Assembly (NCBI GenBank): GCA_037893225.1 | Contig: JAZGUH010000412.1 | Coordinates: forward strand, 1,054,001 to 1,118,000 | Source: Hippasteria phrygiana | Taxonomy: Eukaryota > Echinodermata > Asteroidea > Valvatida > Goniasteridae | Direction: 5' to 3' | Length of the DNA: 64,000 nucleotides | Part shown: positions 37,701 to 49,700 of the stretch, one piece after another | How the letters are laid out: every line of letters begins with the position of its first letter | Numbering within the stretch: position 1 is the first letter of the stretch | Made by a program: the position numbers and the translations under genes | The notes under the pieces: generated by a model | Told to the model about the DNA's origin: nothing | The model's input: the letters and a program-made list of their open reading frames with translations, nothing else | Databases searched by the model: none

Positions 37701-40700
37701 CCGTTCTCTAGATATGGGCCCTTGAAAAACGCACCTTTAGGGTGACGTCACGTGATGACGTCATCATGACGTCACTCTTCGACATACAATTTCAGCTTAG
37801 GGTCTATGTTTGAGGTAAGTTTGGTTAAGATCTGAGGTTTTTTAAGACATAAAGTGCCACCGACAAAATTCGTGTACAAAGTCTATGGGATTTTGGTCAG
37901 AACTAAAAGAAGAAGAAGAAGGAAGAAGAAAAAAAAAAATCAGAACAAAAACAAGGCCTTTTCCGACTGAATGTCGGAAAAGCCAAAAATCATAACAAAA
38001 ACAAGGCCTTTTCTGACTGACTCTGTCGGAAAAGCCAAAAACCAAGGGCAGATCCAAGAGCATGATGGGGAGGGGGAGGGGATCGGATGCCCACCTTTCT
38101 ATTTTCCATAAATACTTCTTTGAGAGTAATAAATAGAATGGAACACTGAAACGGAAGCCCCCGAAGTATAGCCATGACTTTTAAACCTGTGTTTAAGGCC
38201 AAAAAATAATTGTGTTTCCCTCCTCGACCGACCCTAAAAGTCTCAAAAATCGGGTTGCATTTTTTTAGAAAGAAATATTCAAAATCTCACCTTTTCCCAC
38301 ACAAAATGAACAAGTTTTACTAAAATCATCGTTCTTAAATACAGCTACAACGGCACAATCGTGCATTTCGCCATCTTACTTTTAAATAAGCTTACTTTTT
38401 GCCTTCCGACTTTTGCCTCCGAGTTACTTGACATGTAATATGTGACCCGCTCTGCAAAAAGGGCACTTATGTTGCAAAATTTGAAAATAGTGTTTTATAT
38501 ATAGCTGGAAAGGCCATTTTATAAGCTTTCATATGGTATATGTCTGAGGTCTCTAGCATTTTGCAATCACGAGATATTTGGAAATTTGCATGTTTGTTTT
38601 CAGGAATTTCTTGAAATGACTTAAGGAGAAACAAGCCATTTAAAAAAACAAAAAGCAAAGCAATAGATGGAAGCACTCGACAAAAACACATTCTTTTTCC
38701 AACTTTATTCACTGAAATCAAAGATTTTGGTTATGAAATAGAATAATATGCGTATCAAAGATGCAAAAAATTCCCTCCCTTCAAAATCACTTGTTTAAAG
38801 AATTTTTCACCCTCTTCACATTGAACGGCCCATAACTTGTAAAAGCATACAGCGACTTATGTGCCCTTTTTGCAGAGCGGGTCACATATTGTTTTCATAG
38901 ATGATAAAAAACATTTAAAAATTAAAAAGCATAGGCCTAACAAAATTCGACCAACCGACTCTCCCTCCCGATTTTTCCCATTTAAGGGCAACACAAGTTG
39001 TTTTTGTTTTGCCCTAATCAAAATCAAAAGTTTTCTAAATGTAAACACTTTGTGGAAGTGCTGGTCTAGTGGTTTGGAGCATTGAATTCGTGGTCTGCGG
39101 GTAATTGACCTATCGTGGTCGAATCGCGTCAACGCAGCTTGTGAATTATTGTCCAATCACATCAATTATAATTCCACGTGGAACGCGCAAAATCTGAGAC
39201 AAACAAAAATTACAGCACAAAATTCCCATAGGGTTGTCTAAGGAGCGTTGTTAACTCGTAAACGGCGATAGGTAAATTCTGCAAGTTGTGGGTTTGAGCC
39301 CAGTACTGGGCTATAGCACTTCTATGCCTAATATGTGTAGAGGCATCATTAACCCTAACAGCCCAAGGCTTTTTACTAGAATCCTTCCCTAACCACACAA
39401 ACTCCAACACTGTGTAGTAAACCAATGGCACATTCTTTGTACTTAGACAAAATCAGGGCATCAAGTCCCATGCAAAGTGATGGTGCCAAGGCTCTACAGT
39501 ACCCAATCACACAAAATTCAACACAAATGGGGTGTTTGATTTTGGCAGGTTAGGGATGGTTAGGGTTAATGCCTTGCAGTGGACCAGTTACCCATCCTGA
39601 CCCTATTCATACTGTGAAGAGATCACATTATCTTGTCTTGTTTCAGTATGGCTACATTCAGACAACGTTTTAAATTCCCTTAAAACACTAGTTGAACTCG
39701 ATTTGGTTAAAAGTTTTAGCTAAAACGGTGTCTGAACGCTTTTACAATTCCACCGAAGCGGTTTTATCTCGCCGCTAAAATGGTGATTTAAAACACCTCG
39801 GAGGGAGGGTTTAGCTAAAACCAGAAGTTTTATCTTTTAAAACGATGTCTGAACGGTTTTAGCTAAAACGCTTCCTGTTTTAGCCAGAGCGGTTGACCTG
39901 GTGTTACGTAAAACCTTTTGTGGCGCGCCTTTTGCTGTGTAAACAATCGCGGTTGTCAGTGCATGTCCTATATATACACAGCATGCACATGTACGCGACA
40001 CGCCAAGATACGTAGCGCTAGCGTGGTCCATCTTTGCATTTTTTGAAGCGGTTGTTTTTTGTTTTTTTTAACTCATCACCATTGCACCATGGTTTTGGGA
40101 AGCGACCGTTTGCTGAATCGCGATAATTATTCAAACAAGAATCTCTCATGACAGCGCAATGTTGTTGACAGTAATGCATGTAATTGTGGGCCAAAAATAA
40201 ATAATGTTCGACATTTTAATTTTTCCCACGGAAAACTTGCAACATAAAAAAAAACAGTTGAAAACATTGAGGAGGGTATGCTGAAAAAACCTAGCATTTC
40301 CATCGAATTAGTCGCTAAATATGTGATTTTTTCTTAGTTCCATTTGTGTATTTTGTTCATGTGTAAGATCAACATTTTGCAGCTTAATAATCGTTTCGGA
40401 ATAAGGCCTACATGTACATCATTTGCTTTCCAAAATTTGACGAGTCACGTAATAGCTGCTGTGATCACTAGTAAACAAAATTACCACTGCATTCCCAATC
40501 GCCCGAAGTACGAGGTCATTAAAAAAAAAGACGCATGCACGTACAAGTCCGATCTTTTGCCGATCCACATGACTGAACATTAAAAGATAATGTCATTCAA
40601 ACCATGCCCATTGCCAACGTGCGAGCATGCATATGCAGTAGCCCTGTTCACGACTTCGCATCCTGTATAAAATATCACGTGAAGGGGTCGTGGGAACTGG

Positions 40701-43700
40701 AAAATGAGACCAACTTGCCAATCAAATGACGGTACGGTCTTTCAGTCAGCATGTGCTCAACCACAAGGGAATTCCCAAGATGAGAAATTGCTTGTTTAAG
40801 TTTCCACAAAACTCCCATATGCATGTACGCATCTCATAGACACAATTTTATGATGTACACACGAACTAGCGCGCGCTTTATGTAAATGAGCGGAAGTTCT
40901 ACGTGACCTCAAAACGGAGATAAAACCACTTCGAGTTGAACTTGCTATACTTAAAACGAAGTCTGAACACTCGGTGCGTTTTAATTTTACGACCGGCCAC
41001 CCATGGTGAGCGACCGTTTTAACTTTTACCGTTTCAACTAAAACGATGTCTGAACGTACATGTAGCCTATGAGGGGCTTGTTCTTCCACACTTTCCTCTG
41101 TAGCCCACACCTTGAGTGGTCTTTGTCCTTGTGATGGGCGATTTGCATAAAAAACAACTTCAGACCACACATCCAAGTGTTTGCAAGGAGCAGTACCACC
41201 AAGTATCGAGTTCCCTTTTAAATAGGTTTCACTGCAAAATGTGTAGCTAATCACATGATCTAGGCCTATGTCTGGATCCATGTCTAGCAGAAAACGTTTT
41301 GGTGGTGTATGGCCAACTTAGAAAACTGCAGGGTATTCAAGCCAAGCTACAAGGGAAGTGTTCAAGAAACCTCTCACACACTGAATGTCTTGGGGGAAAA
41401 CAGAATACCACTTTTGATCTTTTTCTTCTTAAATTGAACTCCCTTCATGGGCTGTCACATTTGCTTGATTGAAGCTAGATTTGATTTTCCAGCGACTCAC
41501 CATGGTCAGCTCTTTAATGTCGTCCATGAACTGCTTGCAAGCAATCTCCTCGTGAATCACGGACCCACAGTTCTTGACGCATGACTCCAGAACCTGACAG
41601 CAAAGCAAAGGTGTTTATTAGACTCTGGTAAAACACAGCACAGACACATTTCTTTTGTGCCTGGTTGGGGTTTGTAGGATTAATGATTTTCCACTAAAAT
41701 GAAAAATGGTATCGTAACATTGGTGCATGTCTCCTTGTTGCACGGCATTATGGGTTGCTGACCTCGGACTCGTATCTCAAGAACAAAGATATTAAAACAT
41801 TTTCAGTTTACAAGAACATGGCACAAATTAAGGAAGTAAAACAGATATTTTTTTAACGGTTCTCAAGGTGAAAAAATATTCAGACTCATCCAAAATGCAA
41901 AAAACAACAGACATTTTTTAAATAATAAATCATAGATTATGGCTACTGCTAGGTGTGACACCCTTTTTGCTTTGATATTCAAATATGCTACCGGTTGTGT
42001 TTTCTAAATATTAATGTGAGAAATTTATGGTGCAAAAGATACACCACGAATACGCAGGAAATAGTCATGCTGTTCCCCTGGCCCACTTACCTGCAGAGCA
42101 TACAGGACAACCCTTGGATTCTTATCACTCAACTTCTTGCGAATTGCACTGATGACGTACTTGCCACTATACAAAACAGAAAATACAAATCAAATTGATA
42201 CATACATGTTCAATTACATGTTCATGTAAGTTACTGCCTGAAAGCTTCATACATGTATATTTAATTAATTTATTTGGGGGGGGGGGGGGTGTAACTGTTG
42301 TATGTACTCATAAACCCCTCTGCATTTTTCTCATAAAACACAAACTCTCTGCATGTTTTCTCTAGGCAACAGAATCTCTTAATCCAATAGAATCCAGCAA
42401 CAGAGTGTGAAGCCTGCTAAAGTATAGGGCCGACTTTTATTTATATGCAAAGAAGTACCTTATAGTCCCCACCCTTGGGTATGAAAAAATACCAATCCTG
42501 GTGTCCAGGGTGGGGGATGCCTGCCCGGGAGGGAAGGGAAGGAAGATTTTAGCGGATGTAAATTTAGGGAGGGTAAGGGTCAATGGGTTGTTGGGGGGGG
42601 GGGGGAGATCAGAGGGTTCAGTTTGTTTATCATCTAAGCATTCTAGTTGCTTACGTAACATCTTTCTGCCGGACACAATCGCATATCTGCAGCGTAGCAT
42701 CCCAGTCTGGCTCTAACAACAGCTGGCTTGTAGCTTTTTCTGAAATAGAAAGTACATACCATTTTTTTGGAGAATTTACTTGCCATATTGTTAATTGCAT
42801 TCATAGTCATAATATTGCCTAATTATTATTATTTCTTATAATCATTATTATTATGATCATAACCATAACCATCACTATTGTTATTCATCAGGCTAATTTT
42901 ATCTTTTAAAATTTCCTCATTTTTTTGTAATAAATCACTTTCCAACAGTGTAAATGAAACATATCAATCAAACATGTCTTATGTGTGTCCAGTAGTAGTG
43001 TCCAGAGGTGAAATCTGGGCTTAAAAAATGTTCATATTTGCAGGAACTAAATTCTCGACATTCCCATGATTCCAGGCCCACGGGGTGCGCATAATTTGAA
43101 TTGTTCCGTTTTTCATTAACCCTAACTCCCTACCCCTTTTTTCTTACACATAACCTGAATCCTGCAAAATCCTCTAATTCTGAAGTGTTAAAACTCCATG
43201 TAACCTGAATCCTGCAAAATCCTCCAATATTCATTACTGGTGACCACTGCCTGAATCCTGCAAAATCCTGCAATTGGTTTATGGCCAGTGTTATACCAAA
43301 TCATGGAAACAGGAAAAATGGCTAAGTTTTATCTTCTAGAAAATGGATATGGCTGTAAAAAACTGACCTTCAGAAGTGTACCCTTACACTATTATGCTAA
43401 GTGCTCCGAAACCAGACACCCCCCAAATGCAAACCAGACTTTGCAGTATCCACACTGTAACCCAAGAACAGTATAGCCCTTTGATAAATTTATGTACATG
43501 GACACCCAATAAAAAAAGAGCCAAAAATAGAACAAACAGCTGCTAACTGCAAGGGACCAACACACTTTACCCTAAGTATGCCAAGTTTTCTATCCTTGAC
43601 ACACATCACAAATGTACATAAACAACTTACACCTTGACTGCACCACTATGGAAAATGTCCCCGTCCATCCACGGCCGGCATTCACCAGCTCTCGCCCGCT

Positions 43701-46700
43701 GACTCCAGTGGGGGTCTCTTGCCGGCCTCGCACGGCCTCTAAATGGTTTTTTTTGGGGGGCTCATAAACTTGACATTGACAACTTTTGCTTGCTGGATAT
43801 CTTGTTCTAATCATTGCCCCTTTTTTGTTTTTTGTTTTTTTTTGGTCTTTTTAATTTTGTATTTTTTTTTCTTTTCTCTGGTTTTACTTTCTTCTTTTTT
43901 CTTCTTTGTTTTTAACTTATAATTGAGAACTGAAAGGTTTCTTCTACTCTTCTTTTTCTTCTGTTTTAACTTTTTCTTGCTCTGTGAATTTCTTTTTATT
44001 CTAACTTGGATGCTATGAATTTTCTTTCTTCATCATCTACTTCTTCGTCTTCTTCGTCTTCTTCATCTTCCTCTTCTTCTTAGGAGGCTCAGGCTCTGAC
44101 TCCTCTGTTGTGGTGTCTGTTGTGGTGGTTGTGGTAGTTGCAGAGTCCTGAAGAGATACAGCTTGGTGAAACTTTACGAAGCAGGGCCCGGGACACAGGT
44201 TTATCATGCACACTGCACAGCCACTTCTTGTTGTTTTGGCTCTTCCTGATTTCGTCACCCCATCATTTTCTAAGCACCATCTGCATCGCTTCGGGTACAT
44301 TCCAGGCATCTTTGTGTTGTAGTGGCCTTGGATGTTGTGGCCTGGGACTTTTGAGGTGGCTTTGCACTGGGGGTTGGTGGATCCTCCAGCATACCCATCA
44401 ATAAGCTCTGTGCCTAGCATCAAGATGAATTGGCTGTGGCTGAGTGGCTTGGTTTTCTTTTGACCACCAGTGGCATCATCATCACTGGAGCCGCCCTCTG
44501 ATGCATTCACTTCTTGATGACGGTGCTTCATGTAGCAGATGTAGGCATTCACTCTGCTTATGTCCATCAAGAAGTAAAGCACTTTCTTCCACCAGAATTG
44601 GGCCTTCCTGGAGCAGGTGTAATAGGCCCGGAGTTGATCACTACGGTCCACTCCTCCCATGCTTGCCATGTAGTCGATTGCTTGGGGCGGAGCTGGTATC
44701 ACCATGGTCTTCCTGCGACCGCTGTCATCCGGTACCTTGCGTCTAACTGTATGCTGGTGTGGATCTCTCCATCCCTGATGAGCTGTGGAGAGAGTTGCCA
44801 TGGCCTTGCTGTCTTTCCACATTGTCAGGACCATTTGTCCATTCTGGCGGGAGTAGAATGTTCCTCTACAAACCTTCCTCATGCCCCTCAGCCTGCCCTT
44901 TAGGTCTACGGGCAGACCTCGACTGTTAGACTTGACAGCACCAGTGAGATAGGTATTGCGGGAGAGGAGTGTTCTGGCCAATGGGATGGATGTGTACAGG
45001 CGGTCGGTATATATATGGTGAAATCTGCCAAGGTGGTGCTTTGCCACTTTAGTTGCAATTGATGTCATCTTTGTTTTTGGACGCAAAGGTTGTTCCATGA
45101 AATTCAGGATGGCTCCAGTAGCTGATTCTGCTATGACATAGATTTTGAACCCTACTCGGATAGGTTTAAGCGGCATGAAAACTTTCCTAAGGCTAGCTTT
45201 GTAGCCCCGGTACTTGATCATGGCTTCATCTATTGTCAACTCTCGGATAGCGTTGTAGCGGCGAATGCAGCGTCTCCGTACCTTGTCCCAGAGAGGCTGG
45301 AGGGGGTAAAGAGGATGCCTTTTCTTGAAGCAGTACTGTCTTGCTTTGTCGGCAATGAGGGCTGGATCCCTGTCTGGATCATTACATGCCATGTATGTGT
45401 TGATGACATCAAACCGGTTACGGGACATTGTGGACGCTATCATGGAATTTCGTAGGGCAAGGTGGGTGGACCAATATCCACGGTAGTTGGCCAGCTTGTT
45501 AAGGCCCATGAGGAAGAGAAGGCCGAACCAGGCTCGAATTTCTTGAATGGCGGTTCTTTTCTTTCCTGCCTCCCTCAGTTTCACGTTGGTCCATTTGACA
45601 ATGGACATCATCAAAGCCAGGGGGAAGAACTGGAAGAAGTACTTCACTGGTGACATGCTTCTTCTGAAGGTGGGCCCTGGTGGATTTTTCCCTCTAAATG
45701 GTCGCACTAACACATCAGTTAGCGTCCGTGTCCATCCATATGCATCAGGGGGGACATCTGGCTGGAGAACGGATGGTGGGTCTGGGTCATTATCGGAATC
45801 AGGTTCCACATATTTCTTTCTTCTGCCAACCTTCTTTGGAGATGGTCGCTGCTTCTTTCTTTTTGGTGTAGGCTCTGGAATGTCACTCCCTGTCTCCTCC
45901 TCATCCTCCTCCTCATCCCCATCCTCCTCCTCATCCCCTTCCTGCTCTTCATCATCTTCCTGCTCTTCATATTTATCCTCCTCCTCGTCATCATTCTCGT
46001 CCTCCTCCTCCCTCTCCTCCTCCCTCTCCTCCTCCCTCTCCTCATCATCATCCTCCCCATCCTCCTCTTCATACTGCTCCTCATAGCTGCTGTCTTCACA
46101 CTGGCCATCTTCTGATGACAAAGACACACAGGCGTTGTCTAGAAACTCCTCCTCTGAGCTTTCAGAGGTCTCTGCCAGTGCCCTGTAACTACGTCCCATC
46201 CGCACCCCAGCTTCGATGGCACTCATCCGCACAGCCTGGCGTAGCTCAGCTTTCTTTGCAGCCCGAAGTTGCTCCTTGTTTTTTGCACCTCTTTTCCTCC
46301 CCTTACTTTGACTTTGCTTTTTTCCCCTGCTGCTCCCTGCAACATCATCTCTCCTTGCAAAATCTTCATCTCTCCTCTCTCTCTCGTTTTTCTTTGGCTC
46401 CTTTCTTCCTCCAGATTTACCCATGACTTTCCTCAGAAAGACTCTCGACTCCTCAGTAGATAGCGAGTGCTGAAGGTTTTTGGCTTCTCGTGAACTCATG
46501 ATGACTCATGTGTGAATGGGGACTAGCAGCAATTTCCAGTCATATTTATAGCCCCAAAAATTGAAGTAATTTACATAAATTACATAATATTGCATAAGTA
46601 TAACTTACCTTTTATTATCCTGCAAATTAAGGTTCACTGGAATGTGTAATTTTTAACTCCAAAAAAGAATTCATGCTTTTTATCCACATATAACTTGCAA

Positions 46701-49700
46701 ACTTACCTCTTATACAATGGTAGTGGCTACAAGAAAAAAAAACAACAGCTGACCTTTCATGTCAGCAGTACAGTGTACAATGTAACAAGACACTTTGTAT
46801 CCTTGGCACACCAGCATTGACATTGACTTATGACTGCACCTGTATTGCACATACATAAGCAGTGTGCCCTGACTGAAGCTCTATGGAAAATGTGCATATA
46901 GCATGAGAAGTTTGAAAGTACAAAGTACATGTAACAAATAACCTGAATCCTCCAAAATCATCTTTTAGCCCAAGTCCCTAGTAACCTCAATCCTCCAAAA
47001 TCCTCATGTATCACAATGAGCCTGATAACCTGGATCCTCCATATTCCTGCAGGGGCAAAAACCCCTACTAACCTCAATCCTGCAAAATCCTCCGATGTTT
47101 CAACTTCCAAATAACCTCAATCCTCCAAATTCCTCCATTTGGCAAAGAGGATTTTGGAGGATTTGGGAAGGTTAGGGTTAAACTGCCAGTGGCAGCGAAC
47201 ATCGTCCCTCTGAAGTCGTACTGTTAAAACTGTTTTAATCCTTCCTCCACTAATATTTCCAAACTCCAAGGTCAAACTGAAGTCAGGATATGTTGATCTA
47301 CTACATGTACTAGTGTACATGCCAGTCCGGGAAACCTACAAATTTGACAACGTTGTTAAAGACGACAACAGTTGTCAAATTTGACAACTGAAAGTTGTCA
47401 AATTTGACAACTTCAAATTTAAGCGGAAAAGATGCAAATTTGGCACAGTTACGCACTCTATTTAGTGCTAAACTAACTTTTTATCTGCGTAAATTCAAAA
47501 GTCGCATGTGCATTTTGTCGTGATTCTCCTTCACTTTTCACAGACCACTACCGGTGATACTATATACCGGAAACCACCAAAAAATACCGGAAAACACTGA
47601 GAAAACTACCAAAAAACACCAGAGTTGTATTCGAGTCCCTGCAAGTCCTTTCGCAAGCCCATTCAGAAGTGCTTTCATAAAGCCAGTCACAAGTAACTGG
47701 ATGAACAATGACAAAGGAATGCCTTTGTCAAAGCTTATTTGAATAGCTTGTGATTAGGATTAGGACTGGAGGGCTTGTGATGGACTTGCAGGGACTTGCA
47801 GGGACTTGTGAAAGGACTTGCAGGGACTCGAATACAACTCTGGAAAACACACTAAACACCGGAAAACACAACAAAAAAACACTAAATACCGGAAAACACA
47901 AAAAACTCACTAAATACCGGAAAACACACACAAAAAACTTCACACCCAAAAACTCTGAAATACACACATACCGTAAAACACCCCAAAAACACACACCTCG
48001 CACCGAAAAACTTGCAAATACACGCACACATTTGTACCGGAAAACACCCAAAAAAATACACTTCATAACGAAAAACTCGGAAATACACACACCGAAGCCC
48101 GGTTCATACTTCACGCGAATGCGAAGTAAATTTGACGTCATGAAACATTCGCATTTCAGCAAAGATTTGTACCAAGTTGACTTGAAAGTGAACTTTGCGA
48201 ATTCGCGGTGCGAACTTGAATATTTGGCGCTGACGTCATAAATTTGATTCGCATGAAGTATGAACCGGTCTTAACACCCGAAAAAATACACTTTACACCC
48301 AACAACTCGGAAATAAACACACACCGTCTAACACTTCATGTATTCACACCGAAAAACAACACACACTTTGAATACACACAAACATCAAGTAAAAACACAG
48401 TTTTCACCGAAAAAAAGTTAAACAATTAAACACTAAAAAATCCTGGAAACACCCCCCCCCCCCAAAAAAAAAATATATATATATAAATTAATGAAATAAA
48501 CAGGCCCAGAATCAAATTTGGGGTTCAAAGACATTTCTGGAAGCGAGAAAAATGAGTATTTACTCAACGTAATTTGTATCAACTACACGAAGACAAAGGA
48601 ATGTCCACAGTACATATGGAAGGTACGTACGAGTGTGCGTGTACGTGCACTGTATATCTCCGAGGACAAAGGAAGACAGTAAACACAAAGAAACCTTTCA
48701 GTCCTCGAACGTAAGGATACGTGCTTTAATAGTCTATGGTGGTTGGTTATATTAGCCCTAACCCTGCCAGACGCAGCACAGTGCATCTGTGGTGACAGCT
48801 TGACCTTGCTGCACTCTGCACACAAGTCAATAAGACAAAGTATGCAATCTGATGCGTCTGGCAGGGTTTCTAGCCAAAATACCCTGGAGGGTTAGGGTTA
48901 AAGGAACAATAGGAAACACAAAGCATTGTCCTCGGATGTATTGGGGAAGTACGACCATGTGAGTTTTTCGGTGTCGAGTGTGGTTTTTGGGGTGTTTTCT
49001 GGTAGGCGTATTTATAGTGAGTTTTCGGTATTTAGTGGTGTTTTTTGGTGTTTTAAGGTATTTAGTGTGTTATTGGCGTTTTGCGGTATTTAGTGTTTTT
49101 TTTTGTTTTCTGGTACTTAGTGCTTTTTTTCTTCCGATGTTTAGTGTGTTTTTCGGTGTTTCGCTGTTGTTTTCCGGTATTTACGGTGTTTTCAGGTAGG
49201 TATAGTGTCACCCGCCCCAAGCTATGTGCCATATATCATCTAGAAGTGGTGCGTCTGCATGTTTGTAGAGGACCAGGGCATGATCTGGATGAACTATTGA
49301 TCGATCAAGACAAACCCCCTTCCTAGGCCTGGCGCACACATAATACACAAAAGTGCGCAAATATTCAGTGTCAGCAGTTTTGAAAGTTTGTTTCATGTTT
49401 ACTGAAAATGTATGATTTCACAAACGATTCAATTTCAATTTGTTTTTTAGTGATTCTTGTAAAGTGATTCTTAGCTTTGAAAGATGGAGTAGGGAGGGTA
49501 ACTCGGAACAACTTTTATTGAAATAGCAAAGGGGGAACTTGTTTTCTTTTCTCATTTTATTTATTAATCTATAGTAGGTAGGGTAACTAGGAACAACTTT
49601 AATTAAAACAGCAAAGGGGAACTGGTTTTTTGTTCTCATTTTATTTATTTATCTCTAGACCACGAGCAAAACTCTACTTTTCAAAGCTACAATGTAGGCT

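Noticed and set aside
45547..46086. 179-aa Ser-rich plus-strand ORF
   Set aside because: It is the antisense shadow of the acidic Glu/Asp repeat region of the piggyBac transposase.
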